Positions 45,031 to 57,083 of a DNA stretch of 64,000 nt are shown here, piece by piece. Every line of letters begins with the position of its first letter. The first letter of the stretch is position 1. The notes beneath the pieces were generated by a model, which saw only the letters and a program-made list of their open reading frames with translations, was not told the DNA's origin and searched no databases. The stretch lies in contig NC_081553.1 in the NCBI RefSeq assembly GCF_963082655.1, positions 61,370,311-61,434,310 on the forward strand, in the 5' to 3' direction. Source of the stretch: Stomoxys calcitrans (lineage: Eukaryota > Arthropoda > Insecta > Diptera > Muscidae). A program made the position numbers and the translations under genes.

Positions 45031-45854
45031 AATTAGCATTTTCATTATTAAGTTACAAATTTATAGAGTAGCCCTCGTTGTTGTTGTTGTTGTGTGTTAT
45101 ACACTGAGGCGGCATTCCTTGCCGTTGAAGGACTTCATCGGATCAATCCAGTACAGCCAGCTGCCTTGGGATTGAAAATTGTGAAAAATGGCAAGCACCT
45201 AACTACATTCCTTCGAGGATTAGCGTGTTTTTGATAGACCGACAGAGAGGTGGCCGGACATTCCTAAATCGTCTTTGAATGTCCTAAACGACCTAAACTT
45301 TGTTAGGTCTGAGTTCAATATTTCGATGAACTTCAAATGGAAGGGCGGACGTTAGTAATCCCCCTCCTAGCGTGAAAGGGTATATAAATTGCCATGTCGT
45401 CAGTACTTGCCATGTCGTCAGTACTTCATATTTCGCGTCTTCTATTTCAAAGAAATGCGGAGTACAGTCATAGTTTGATACCCAAACTATTAATCTAAAA
45501 CACAAATTTTGGTCGAAGCTTCATAAATTCCCTAATATTCCAAAAAGACTAAATTCTATTTGCCCCTCTTCTGCTACGTATAACATAAAGCATCATACAA
45601 CACATGCTCAACTTAAGTATAGTTGAAGAATACATTCAACAACTTTTGCATGTTTCTCTAGGTGACAACGTCTGACCTTTGAAGTTACTTTCATTTACCA
45701 AAAAAAAAAGTTATTTTTACAAAAATGAAAATCTTGTGTCAAAAAACTGAAGAGGCAACTTACAAAATCACATTTTTACGTGCTTTGCAAATATTTGTAT
45801 GCTCTTCGCACATTTTTTTTTATTTGGCTCACAAACTATCTTACAGTAAAACCA
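45031..45854. other. unassigned DNA with a GTT run
   Basis: Holds TTGTTGTTGTTGTTG near 45079-45094 and a segment TGAGGCGGCATTCCTTGCCG (45104-45123) that looks like repeat sequence. A tandem duplication GCCATGTCGTCAGTACTT occurs at 45390-45425. No gene seen. Confidence 0.4.
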
Positions 45855-47268
45855 GTAAGGAAGAGCAAAAGTCGGCCGATGCCGACTGTATAATACCCTA
45901 CACCTACCTCATAAGTACAATGTGGTAGCTATATCCAATTCTGAACCAATTTTGATCGACTTCGGCGTATGTTCAAACTGTAATAACTACGGTTGACCAA
46001 TGACAACATTATTGGGCATAGCCCAAAATCTGACAAACATATATATATGAGCTATATCCAATTCTGAACCGATTTCGACCAAACTTCTTAGATAATGTGG
46101 AAGTCGTTGAGCACGGCGTTGTACAAAGTTTTGGGAAAATTGGTTAATAAATGCAATTGCAATGGTTCTAGGAGTGAAAATCGGGCGATATATATAAATG
46201 AGAGTTACATCTAAATCTGAACCGATTTCTATGAAATTCACCAGTAGTGTTTAGAGTCATAAGAAAATCCGTCCCGCCAAATTTCGAGGGAAATGGGTTA
46301 ACAAGTGACCATTTTATTGAATTATTACTAAAAATCAGACGAACATATATAAGGGAGCTATATCCAAATCTGAACCGATTTCAAACAAGCTTCTCAGATA
46401 TCATGGTAGTTGTTGAAGAAGGCGTTGTACAAAATTTTGGAATGATTGGTCAATAAATGCGCTTGCAATGGCTCTAGGAGTGAAAATCGGGCTATATATT
46501 TATGTAAGAGCTATATCTAAATCTGAACCGATTTCTATGAAATTCTCCAGTAATGTCGAGAGTCATAAAAAAATCCTTCCTGCCACATTTCGGGAGAATC
46601 GCTTAACAAATGACCATTTTATTGCATTATTTCTGCAAATCGGACGAACATATATACGAGAGCTATATCCACATCTGAACCGATTTCAAACAAACTTCTC
46701 AGATATCGTGATAGTTGTTGAGGAAGGTGTTGTACAAAATTTTGGGAAGATTAGTCAATAAATGCGCTTGCAATGGCTATAGGAGAGAAAATCGGGCTAT
46801 ATATATATATGAGAGCCATATCTAAATCTGAACCGATTTCTATCAAATTCACCAATAATGTCGATAGTCATAAGAAAATCCTTCCTATCAAATTTCGAGA
46901 GAATCGGTTAACTAGTGACCTTTTTATTGCATTATTAATTCAAATCGGACCAACATATATATGGGAGCTATATCCAAATCTGAACCGATTTTTTCCAAAT
47001 TCAATAGGCTTCGTGTCTAGGCCGAAAAACATGGCTGTACCAAATTTGAAGACGATCAGATGAAAATTGCAACCTGTAGTTTGTACACAAATTAACATGG
47101 ACAGACAGACATACAGACATAGCTAAATCGAATCAGAAAGTGATTCTGGATCGATCGGTATACTTATCAATGGGTCCGTCTCTCTTCCTTTTGGGTGTTA
47201 CAAACTAATTCACTAAGTTGTAATACCCTGTACCACAGTAGGTGTAGGTAGTGTAGGGTATAAAAAGA
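45855..47268 (-). mobile_element. second DINE-like family, copy 2, full length with 305-bp tandem units
   Basis: The reversed 3' terminus starts it (AGTAAGGAAGAGCAAAAGTC, GGCCGATGCCGACTG, TAATACCCTACACC). The reversed 5' terminus closes it (AATACCCTGTACCACAGTAG). The interior is three tandem units of about 305 bases (near 46160, 46466 and 46771), each with ATGGCTCTAGGAGTGAAAAT or a close variant. Each unit has its own 70-97-codon plus-strand frame in a different phase; these are repeat by-products. Confidence 0.9.
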
Positions 47269-47788
47269 AACCTAACTTTTCTATCACCATCAAAGGATCA
47301 ATTGAGGAATTTTTGTTACTTTGGAGAGACATATTTGCTAGAAGTGAGGGCATCATTCCTATTAGTATGTTTCCCTTTAGTATGTTTCGGAGAAGGGAAA
47401 GAATTTCCCAAGAAAAAGGCTGCCAACTAAAACTTGCAAGTGACAATACAAATGTTTTTACTTCACAATAAGTTTCGGCAGGCAAATATTCTTGAAAATA
47501 TCACAAAAAAACATCACACGTTAGCTAAATGTGTGTTTGCATTGAAAGTTGTACATAAATTTCATTGCTTTCAAAACAGCATAATGTGCAGACGTCTATC
47601 ATGTTAACTTTTAAATTGATATGTCAGCTAAAACATGAAATCTGTAAAAAAAATATTAAAAAACAAAAACCCGTTGCATAAAATGGCTAATATTATCTGG
47701 AAGACAATTTTGGTAAATTTTCTGGTAGTATATGAAATTTAAACAAATCCATTTGAATCTTGTATACATTTTTTCCAAATTTTGGTGT
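47269..47788. other. unique-looking DNA
   Basis: No gene or known repeat recognised. Confidence 0.45.
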
Positions 47789-47870
47789 CTGTTAGGTTAG
47801 GTTGAAGAAGAGGGTGCGGATTATAATCCAACTCATGCCACTATGCACATATACCTAAGCCAGCAATTTC
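47789..47870 (-). pseudogene. LINE-A 3' end, short
   Basis: Plus-strand reading TGTTAGGTTAGGTTGAAGA, AGAGGGTGCGGATTATAATC, GCCACTATGCACATATACC matches the reversed 3' ends at 28586 and 39004. Only 80 bases are left. Confidence 0.75.
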
Positions 47871-47882
47871 CAATTTTTGGCA

Positions 47883-48010
47883 TTGCAAGTTGCAAGCCGT
47901 GAGATTGTAGCCTTCCTTTTCTCTTAGCATTACCTGCTTCAGTAGCATTCTGTGGCTGGTGATGCTAAGAGGAAAAAACTGGCTGGACTCTCACAGCTTG
48001 CAACTTGCTT
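47883..48010. repeat. short inverted repeat
   Basis: Left arm GCAAGTTGCAAGCCGTGAGA (from 47884) and right arm TCTCACAGCTTGCAACTTGC (to about 48010) are near-complementary and extend inward to TTAGCATTACC and GGTGATGCTAA, giving arms of about 50 bases around a 25-base centre. It lies at the edge of LINE-D. Confidence 0.75.
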
Positions 48011-48332
48011 CCTGTTATGCCGGCACTTAAAAATTCTCTCTGAGTGCCGAAATAAGTTAGACCATCTGAAGCTATTGAATGCGTTTCTCACCTCACTTCC
48101 AGTGTAACTAAGAGAACAATTGGTCTGGAGGAATGGTTTTTTTGCCTAGCCTCCTCTACTACCTCCATCATGTTCCTGAGAGCTCCCATCGTCGACATTC
48201 CTATTCGGAAACCATATTATTTTACTGAGAGTTCACCTTTGTCAATTATGTCTTCCTGAAGCTGTGACTTTATGAGTCGCTCCAAAAACCCTTTGGCCGT
48301 GTTCAGTATATTGAGTGACGTGTGTAAGGACT
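48011..48332 (-). pseudogene. LINE-D reverse transcriptase fragment
   Basis: Minus strand: LNILNTAKGFLERLIKSQLQ, EDIIDKGELSVK, stop, YGFRIGMSTMGALRNMMEVV, then RPIVLLVTLEVR, frameshift, RNAFNSFRWSNLFRH. This is the region from the fingers to motif A of a LINE with a DVRNAFNS-type motif, as in R1-like elements. The motif-A aspartate is replaced by glutamate (VTLEV). It is distinct from LINE-A (DIEGAL) and LINE-C (DIEGAFNN). Confidence 0.78.
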
Positions 48333-49322
48333 AGGATGAGGGATCACCTATTGACCCATTGACATACAGATTAAGTGTGAGGCAGCCACTGCGGCTATGA
48401 GACTTAAGGCGATGGGAGAATGGATTGAGGATGGGAGCAGCTCATACCATCGCGGTATAATCGAGGCGATGATAGGAAACCTGGAAGGAAGTGGAGAGGT
48501 TTCTGATCGGATACCTGAGATGAACCTTGAAATCGAATGCGACGCACTACTGCCATCGACACACTCTTGGATTGACGGAACCCTAGTATTGCCATCTGTA
48601 AGACCATGTTACACGGATGGATCAAAGCTAGAGGACAGAGTGGGACTGGGGTTTACATTGGGAACCCAGGGACTGAGATCTGTTCTAGACTGCCTGACCA
48701 TAATACGGTCCTGCAGGCAGAGATCCGGGCGATCACGGACGTCGGGTGTGAACATCTTTACCGACAGTAAAATTGCCATAAGATCATAAACAGTCGTAGA
48801 GTGTAAGAAGGAGATGAACGCCTTCCTTGAGGATGGCCAAATCCGCATCGTTTGGGTGCCGGACCATAACGGAGTAAGGGGAAATGAAAGGGTAGACGAT
48901 TTGGCGGTGAAGGCCAGAGGACTGCCGTCGAAAAAACTTGGTTAACCCAAAGCCTTTCGGGTCGACGCAGTCCGAATTAAGGGAGTGGGAGACGAATGTG
49001 CATGCAACATTGTGGCACCGCGAAACGGTCGGAAGGACGGCGAAAATCCTTTTGGGGGATCCAGATCGTGGGAAGACGAGGCTATTACTAAAAGGAAGCC
49101 AGAAAGAGGTCAGTATAGCTATTGGTATCATAACGGGATACATAGGACACAATAGCAGACATGAACCAACTTAGGGGAGTGGTATTGAAAACAATTAAGG
49201 ATTTTATAAGTAGCACGAAATTCCTAACATAAAATTTTCTTTTTAGAGGTTACATTTTAGTTTTTAGAACGCACAACAAATCGATTACTGGCTTAGGTGT
49301 ATGTCTCTTTCAACCTAACATA
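48333..49322 (+). pseudogene. LINE-A RNase H to 3' end
   Basis: Plus strand: YTDGSKLEDRVGLGF (first D kept), a frameshift and short deletion that remove the second acidic motif, SGVNIFTDSKIAIRS (third kept), IRIVWVPDHNGVRGNERVDD (histidine context changed from PGHNG to PDHNG), then FGSTQSELREW and TAKILLGDPDRGKTRLL. The zinc knuckle is mostly gone. The 3' end reads TTTCAACCTAACATAAC near 49310-49326. The uninterrupted GTGAGGCAGCCACTGCGGCT at 48380-48400 shows the ancestral state of the site expanded at 4131-5398. Confidence 0.85.
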
Positions 49323-49604
49323 ACTTTGCTTCCTCCTTTTATAAAGTGTATTCATCACAGCCGCACTCCTGCGGTGAGCTCTCTTGTGTCTCCATCTTAG
49401 ATTTATGCAGCTGCTTCGTAAATATCTGTCAGTATATTCAAACTCGATCTGCTTACATTTATTCCGTACTACCTCACGCATTCTGTAATTGCTTGGACTT
49501 TCCCCTGCAGGTCAGGCAGCCAGACACAGAAGTCAGTATCTCGATCCTCGATCTTTCTCTCGATATTATTTATCCGTGTAGCATAAACTATTACTGCTAT
49601 CAAA

Positions 49605-49725
49605 ATGTCCCATGAAAATTCCATTAAAAAACAAGAGATACTTGTCTCAAATTAATGAGTGCAGTCCGATTAAAGTTTAAGCTCAATGATGACGACATGC
49701 TACCATCTGCACCACGGTGGCCGCT
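49605..49725 (-). mobile_element. tRNA-headed SINE, internally deleted
   Basis: 3' body (ATTAATGAGTGCAGTCCGAT, AAGCTCAATGAT) joined directly to the head (GACATGCTACCATCTGCACC, ACGGTGGCC). Confidence 0.7.
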
Positions 49726-49857
49726 AGATGGCAATACCAGAATTCCGTCAATGCAATACGCTGGTGCTGTGTCTTAATACCTCTTACTTTTCTTTCAAAT
49801 TCATTGCTATTACGACAATGAGCAAAGTTTCTTCCTCCTTTTATAGGACGTGTTCAT

Positions 49858-49962
49858 CACAACCTCTGAAAATTTTTCTGATGTTCACGCCGGAATTTGA
49901 ACCTAGGCATTCGGCGTCTTAGGCGGACATGCTAACGTTTGCACCACGGTGGCCACCAGATG
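49858..49962 (-). mobile_element. tRNA-headed SINE, head only
   Basis: CTCTGAAAATTTTTCTGATG, then TTTGAACCTAGGCATTCGGC, GTCTTAGGCGGACATGCTAA and CACGGTGGCC, the reversed SINE head. Confidence 0.75.
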
Positions 49963-49995
49963 GCAATACCAGTTTTCCGTCAATCCAAGACGCTG

Positions 49996-50085
49996 GTGCC
50001 ACTAACCTTAGGTGGGAATCGAACCCATGACCCCCGCAACGGTAATCGGAGTTCTCAACTATCTTACTTCCCGGTGCGCTTCCGA
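49996..50085 (-). repeat. tRNA-like segment of a second SINE family
   Basis: On the minus strand, GGGTTCGATTCCCACC is a good B box and ATAGTTGAGAACTCCG an A-box-like stretch about 35 bases upstream. It lacks an acceptor stem and differs from the common SINE head, so a tRNA-derived SINE head is more likely than a tRNA gene. Confidence 0.45.
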
Positions 50086-50330
50086 GATGTTATGATCTAG
50101 AACTTTCTTCTATTCACTCTCCCTTTGCCTAAAGACCGTCCCACACTCGCTGTGGTTGTCCCATACCTAATCTGTATGTCTTTAGGTCGGACATCTGGAA
50201 CTGTCTCCAGTGCCCTAATAGGCGTGTTTCGCATCGTCCCACCTATGCCAAGTCAACATGTTTTATGAATCTGTTGTAATTTGCACTTTTTCTCCGGCGT
50301 CATTCACCAAACTACTGATGCCAGAATTAT

Positions 50331-51824
50331 TCCAACTGCTACTGGTGATCTAAATGGCTGGTAACTGTTTGTAACGGGCTCGTAAGCATACGCAGTATTG
50401 TGAATACTTCCCAACAAAAGGTCTAAAATCGATTTCCCATCGCGTACATGATTTTATTTAGTGTATTATTATGAAAAAATGCTACCATGAATTAGATATG
50501 TAAATATCTTCAATAACTGAAGATCTTTAGTGGTATGTTAGTGCGTATACGTAACATAAATATGATCTTCAATACGTATACGCAATGGTGTATACATATG
50601 TGTTGGAATAAATATTTGCTGGAATGAAATAGACTTTTTTTAAATTGTGAAACATGCTGAAGCAAAGTTTCCAAAAATATAGATAGACCAAAAAAAAAAA
50701 ACAAAAATTGTTGTCATCGCAATAAGACACAATGTTATATAAACTTTATTCACTTGTTTGCAATGACAAGTAGGGGATCCATAACAAGTGGTATATTTCC
50801 CCCCAATTGTTAAATATGGAAAATTTTCTTAACGACTTAATTTTTAATCTCAAATACTGCTTACCTTGACTTCTCGTTTCACATAATTTTCAAGTGATTG
50901 ATGCAAACATTTTACGGCATTTAAAACTTCCCACATACGATTACCGTTTAAGTTTAATAACCCCTTTCTGCAATTCATCGCATTAAGAGTCAACGGAATT
51001 CATCCAAACAACGACTTTATTGGCAGAACAACAACAAGACAAACACATCAATGGAGTAAAGTATGAGAAGTCACTCGTAAAGTATCTTTATTTGTTCAAG
51101 AACACTTTTGATTGTGGTTTTAATTACAATAACTGCTTCTTGACTGTAGTTGTTGCTGCTGTTGCAGCACACACAGCCAACAAAAGAGTGCAGTCACATT
51201 GTCAATGTGCTGTAAAACCCACCACTCCCTCTCTCACTTTATGGGTGTTTTGTTGCATAGCCAACCAACTCAAATGTTGAATGGCATGCCCAAATGAAAA
51301 GGAATGACTTTCTACGGATCGTTGTTGTTGCCTATTATAAATGAAGCTATTTTTGTTTTGCCACAACATTTACTTTTACTTTCGATGTCCTCCATCGTTC
51401 TTGCCGGTTTCTTTTGTTCATTTGGAGACACATACGGCCATATATATGCAAGTTTTCAGACTCAATACATAGCCACCAGGAAAGAGCTCAACGTCAAGAG
51501 TGCTTAGGAGGTGGAAGAGGCGTAATAAGTGCATGAGCATAATAGAAATTTGCGACATTGTACATTTCTAGGCAGAGAAAGGGAGAGATACTTTCACACA
51601 GACACACACACACACACCCACTCTAAGACACTTGGAATAGAGTAAATTATAGCCTTGATATCGTATATCATATGTGCAGCTTGCCCCAAGAGAATGTGTG
51701 AGAATGTCTATGATTGCAATGGAATGCTGGAAATTAATTTACTTCTTTTAACTTGTATAGCAATGGGGTGAGCCAATATAACCAAGGACACGGTAGTTAT
51801 TTGGAATAGATCTTAAAATAAATG
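50331..51824. other. unique-looking DNA, no gene seen
   Basis: Holds a CA run (51599-51617). Frames of 60-86 codons lack domains. It could be host intron or intergenic sequence. Confidence 0.5.
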
Positions 51825-52344
51825 TTTATAATATAAAAATAAATAAAATTAACTAAAATAAAATAAGATAAAATCAAATAAAATAAAATAAAATAAAATA
51901 AAATAAAATTAAAACAAAATAAAATAAAATAAAATAAAATAAAATAAAATAAAATAAAATAAAATAAAATAAAATAAAATAAAATAAAATAAAATAAAAT
52001 AAAATAAAATAAAATAAAATAAAATAAAATAAAATAAAATAAAATAAAATAAAATAAAATAAAATAAAATAAAATAAAATAAAATAAAATAAAATAAAAT
52101 AAAATAAAAAAAAATAAAAAATAAAATGAAATGAATAAAAATAAATTAAAATAAAAATAAAAAAATGGGATGAATTGGAATGAAATGGAATCAATTGGAA
52201 TGAAATCAAATGAAGTGGAATGGAATGAAATGGATTGAAATGGAATGGAATGAAATTGAATGAAATAGAATAAAAAAGAATGAAATGGAATAAAATGGAA
52301 TGAAATGGAGTTAATTGGAATGAAATGGAGTTAAATGGAATTAA
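51825..52344. repeat. AAAAT pentanucleotide array with a degenerate right flank
   Basis: AAAAT is almost pure at 51915-52108. After about 52130 it grades into mixed GGAAT, GAAAT and related pentamers (52165-52344). Confidence 0.97.
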
Positions 52345-52560
52345 AGTGAAGTGAAGTGAAGTGAAGTGAAATGAAGTGAAGTGAAGTGAAGTGAAGTGAA
52401 GTGAAGTGAAGTGAAGTGAAGTGAAGTGAAGTGAAGTGAAGTGAAGTGAAGTGAAGTGAAGTGAAGTGAAGTGAAGTGAAGTGAAGTGAAGTGAAGTGAA
52501 GTGAAGTGAAGTGAAGTGAAGTGAAGTGAAGTGAAGTGAAGTGAAGTGAAGTGAAATTAA
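52345..52560. repeat. GTGAA pentanucleotide array
   Basis: About 42 nearly perfect GTGAA units, with one ATGAA variant near 52370. Confidence 0.98.
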
Positions 52561-53075
52561 GTGAAGTGAAATGGAATGAAATGAAATGGAATGGAATGAA
52601 ATGAAAAGGAATGAAATGGAAAGGAAAGGAATGAAATGAAATGAAATGGAATGGAATGGAATGGAATGGAATGAAATGAAATGAAATGAAATGAAATGAA
52701 ATGAAATGAAATGAAATGAAATGAAATGAAATGAAATGAAATGAAATGAAATGAAATGAAATGAAATGAAATGAAATGAAATGAAATGAAATGAAATGAA
52801 ATGAAATGAAACGAAATGAAATGAAATGAAATGGAATGGAATGAAATGGAATGAAATGAAATGAAATGAAATGAAATGAAATGAAATGAAATGAAATGAA
52901 ATGAAATGAAATGAAATGAAATGAAATGAAATGAAATGAAATGAAATGAAATGAAATGAAATGAAATGAAATGAAATGAAATGAAATGAAATGAAAGGAA
53001 TGGAATGGAATGGAATGGATTGGAATGGAATGAGATGGAATTGAGTGGAATGAAATGAAATGAAATTAAATGGAA
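52561..53075. repeat. ATGAA pentanucleotide array
   Basis: Long pure ATGAA runs at 52667-52830 and 52855-52995, separated and flanked by GGAAT-containing stretches. The 190-codon minus frame (SFHFI repeated) and the plus frames come only from the 5-bp period. Confidence 0.98.
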
Positions 53076-56000
53076 TAATCTGGAATGAACTAAAAAGAAG
53101 AAACGAAAAAACTGAATTAAATAAATCAAAATTACGAATTAACTATGAAATATTTTGCACCACAGTTTCATCTTAAATTCTGCTATAATTCACTTCTTAT
53201 GCTGGCATCATTTTCGCCACCTAAACATTACGCCCAGGTCCATTGGGTTTCCACCTTCCAATGCTGGCTGTTTAGTTTTTCATATCCTTGGTAATGTTGC
53301 CTTTTGGTCCTTTGCCTCTTACAGATTTTTAATTTGTTTTTGCACCTCAGATAATTGCCTGAGTGCTGTTGACATTTTCAAGCAGGAAATTGTTGGGAGT
53401 TTCCTGAACACAGTTCCCGGTACTACTGCCGTCCGTTGCCGTCATTATTTTTTGTCCTTTCTGTGCTTTCTTTCTAAATGACAATATTGGTTGTAGAAAA
53501 CACCAGAGACACGAAACTTATCATAGACACGTTTTTTTCTATTTTCCTTCACTTTTTTTCCTCTCTGGCCAAGATTGTAATTTTGTGGTTTGTGACTGCA
53601 GATAGAAAAAGTGGACAGTGGAGGTAAAGAAAAACGGAAAACAAGAAAGTAACAAAAAAACCAATTGAAAGTTTTCCCTTAAGGTATAGAAAATGTCGGA
53701 GAATAAAATAAAAATGGGAATTTAAATTTGGTTCATATCTCTTTAAATTTAGGAAACTAGAAGATATATTGACCTTTGACAATTCAGCGTAGGTGAGTTA
53801 GAATCCTGGCCTTCTTTGGAAAAAGAGATCATAAAAGAAACTCTTTTGGCTTACAACCTTGTTAATGGCTATTTTATAGCGGCAACATGCCCCACAGATT
53901 ACTTTGGAGCTCGATTTACTACAAAAAACCCAAAATGCCAAGGACCAAATTGCTTTACGCTGGTTTATTCTCTAAGCTCTAGAGCATTTAGGTTTTCACA
54001 TATGAGAATGCAGCAGCAACGATGAGAACCATCATCATACCCGGCCACACCGTCCGACAAGCGTTCATTTGCCATGCCACTGTCTGTCGGTTTATGATGT
54101 CGTTCTCCTGCAACCTAAGCAGCAAAAATGCTGTTTTAAATTCTGAAACCTTTTAGACTCTATAACTCCCCAGGTTACATGCGTTACTTTCATTTTATGT
54201 TGATCTCCAGCATAACATTCTGCTTCGGTAGCCGTTTGCCACGTACGTTAGATATGCGTTGCATCAACTTAATTGCCCCTTGAAGAATACCTCTGGTGAT
54301 GGGGCCAAACACAAAAACATTTTAAGTGTTACTTCCGGTATGTGAGTTGGCAATCCACTCTAACGGTGAACAGTGAAAGATGAGAATCTTTCGGTAATAG
54401 TTTAGTACGTTCAAAGGATTTCGTGTGGTCAATTTGAGGCTGGGAATTAAATTTTTGGAAATTTCATAACAAAAAGCTAAACACCGAGTTGGAAATGTAA
54501 ATTTCCATTACTTTTTTATAAAGCGCATTTAAATTAAGAAAATATTTTAGAAGTCAGTATTGCCTATGAGCTAAAGTTTCCAGTAAAGATGATTTGGAAT
54601 TTTTTTTTAATATCAAGGAAACTTTACAACATAAATCTGCGAGTAAATTCTTTTTAACATTTTTGTGAACCATCCTCGATTAAATTCCAAATGACAGCCT
54701 AGTTAAAACAATATCAACAAGGTTTTGTATCTATTCTATCTTCACAACGAGATAACGATTTGCTTCAACACACATGTGCATTTCTTTCTATGTGTGCATC
54801 AACATATGCCTGCAAAAGTCCTGGCCTTTCCACGTTGTTCCATATCCATTTCCTCGCATATTGAATCCTAATCGAGGTTTGACTTTTGGTTACGTTGCGT
54901 AAACACGCAACAGACACCTTTGAAACTTTGCAAAACCTCCATACAGACCAGAGGAGATCCGCTCTATTGCCTCCGCTCCACTTCTATGGCCCTTTCTGGC
55001 CCTGTATGGCTTAGCAAAGGCTGTTGTTATCATCATTTCCAGCCTTAAATGCTTTTATTGAAAGAGGTAAATGTGTTGGCTCCATTTCGTACTTTTTGAA
55101 TGGTGGTGATGGTGGCGGCATGTGCAAACAGCCTTTAGTCCTAAAACCAAGTGCAATAGAGGCAATGCGTGACTGTGTGGAGTATCCAAAGTCCTTGTCT
55201 AAATATCTCGTTGTGCATTTGAACTGGATGGCTGACTGCTCTTATTTGGGGTGCATTATGGAGCCCTGAATGGCAGGGAGCTAAGGATTGCCTTACACAG
55301 CCATTGTAGGTCGACACAGATAGAGCTTTGTGTACTTAGTAATTACGGCATTTGTGATGTTGCTTCTGCTAATGCTGTTGCCATTGTTTGCTGTTACTTT
55401 GTTGGTTTGAATGGTGGTGGTGTTGGTAATGCACCCTGCTTTGGCTGCTACCATTTTTTTTTTTTGCTCGGCATGATTTGAAAATGTTTCTTTAACGTTG
55501 ACATCTGTCACACCCTTGTGTGCAATTATATGCATTTTGATGACTCCGTAATACATGCAAGCATCCAACCGAACAGCCAACCTTTCCACCATCTCTTTCA
55601 CCATCCAAAGGTGAAAGCTGGCTAGGATTGTTGCATGGCCTGGGGTTGTAGACTCTTGACGCTCTTGTTGCTGGCAACAAATTGGTTGTTGTTCTTTTTG
55701 TTGTGTGTTAACTTTGTGGCTTAAAGGATTTCCCATACTGTACACCATGGGCCAGAGTATTTGGTTTTAAATGCAGTCAGCATGCATTTTATTAAAGAAT
55801 GAGGTGGTGAAGTGCTTGGAGTGATTCTGCTGCTTGTCTAAATGAAATTTATTTGAAAGCAATTAGACTTTTTGTGCTTCATAAACATTTTCAAATTGTT
55901 TTCGTCTTCCTGGCAAGGTAGGCATTTGAAATATTTTCGAAAGGATTTGAATTGGATGCTGCCAGAAGCACATGTTTTACATTAGTTGGAGATAACATAA

Positions 56001-56120
56001 AATTGAATGACTTTTATTGGAAAATTCCTTGAACACTTGAAAGAAGAGTAAATTTTCGAAAAAAAAACTTTAAGCAAATTTTGGCAAAAAAAATTTGCTT
56101 AATGTCTTTATAAATAAAAT
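53076..56120. other. unique-looking DNA, no gene seen
   Basis: The longest repeat-poor stretch in the window. Frames of 62-151 codons (the longest is 55293-55748 minus) show no domain, signal peptide or credible codon pattern. The TGG/GTT-rich words near 55370-55440 are low complexity. If host exons are present, I cannot see them. Confidence 0.5.
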
Positions 56121-56127
56121 TTGGACA

Positions 56128-56990
56128 AAATTTTATACCAGCTTAATTTCTCACGAACATTCCACTGAGCAACAGGGGATCCTTCTCTCATATCAATGAA
56201 TGCAATACGATTAAAATTTAAGCTTAATGATAAGGGGCCTGCGCGTGCCACAAAGCGCCACCACTTGGTATAGAAGTTTTTAACATGGCAGGATACCTTA
56301 CCAACATAGCCAGCATGGAAATTTGTATACCCTCCACCATAAGATGGGGGGTATACTAATTTCGCCATTCTGATTGTAACTGCTCGAAATATTCGTCTGA
56401 GACCCCATAAAGTATATATATTCTTGAATGCGTGAAATTTTATGTCGATCTAGCCATGTCCGTCCGTCCGTCCGCCCGTCTGTCTGTCGAAAGCACGCTA
56501 ACTTCCGAAGGAGTCAAGCTACAAGTCGGTTCATAACCTGATATAGCAGTCATATTTTGTACGACGGATTCTTTCATGACCATCAACATACGTGTTTATT
56601 CTGGTCTGAATCGGTCCATAGCCAGATACAGTTCCCATATAAATCGATCTCTCTATTTTACTTTTTGAGCCCACAAAGAGCGCAATTCTTATTCGAATTG
56701 GCTGACATTTTACACAGGTCTCCAACATATAATTTAATTGTGGTCCGAACCGGACCATATCTTGATATCGTTCTAATAGCAGAGCCAATCTTTTCTTATA
56801 TCCTTTTTTTTGCCTAAGAAGAGATGCCGGGAAAAGAACTCGACAAATGCGATCCATGGTGGAGGGTATATAAGATTCGGCCCGGCCGAACTTAGCACGC
56901 TTTTACTTGTTCTTTCTAATGTTCACGCCGGGATTTAAGCCCAGTCGTTCAGCGTTATAGGCGGACATGCTAGACTCTGCGCCAAAAAAA
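56128..56990 (-). mobile_element. tRNA-headed SINE split by a DINE-like element
   Basis: The SINE body (TCACGAACATTCCACTGAGC, ATCAATGAATGCAATACG, AGCTTAATGATAAGGGGCC) runs to AACATAGCCAGCATGG at 56323. The remaining head (TAATGTTCACGCCGGGATTT, GTTCAGCGTTATAGGCGGAC, ATGCTAGACTCTGCGCC) resumes at 56913, after the DINE. Confidence 0.75.
56326..56912 (+). mobile_element. DINE-1-like element nested in a SINE, type I
   Basis: The 5' end reads TATACCCTCCACCATAAGAT, then CATAAAGTATATATTC, GATCTAGCCATGTCCGTCCG and CCGTCCGCCCGTCTGTCTG; the interior has only about two units. The 3' end reads ATCCATGGTGGAGGGTATAT, GGCCCGGCCGAACTTAGCAC, ACTTGTT. Confidence 0.9.
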
Positions 56991-57083
56991 AACTTCTATC
57001 ACTCAAAAAGAACATCTAACATCAGCAACACACACAATAGCCAAAACCTACCATGCAAGATATTCAGGAAAGGTGTTCAGGAG

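Larger units (their letters stand above)
49335..50330 (-). pseudogene. LINE-A RNase H debris with SINE pieces
   Basis: Minus-strand LINE-A pieces: RNase H middle (49340-49600), the GGCAATACCAG region three times (49733, 49960 and further), and the region before RNase H (50090-50330). They are interrupted by SINE pieces and a tRNA-like segment. No open frame is left. Confidence 0.65.

Noticed and set aside
46247..47063. Three similar 70-97-codon proteins in tandem
   Set aside because: They repeat with the 305-bp DINE-like unit and are in different phases; no start context or domain.
52557..53129. 190-codon SFHFI-repeat frame
   Set aside because: Direct translation of the ATGAA pentamer array; no non-repetitive coding part.
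55293..55748. 151-codon minus frame as a host gene
   Set aside because: Composition is low complexity (Gln, Asn, Thr), with no domain or splice signals I could support.
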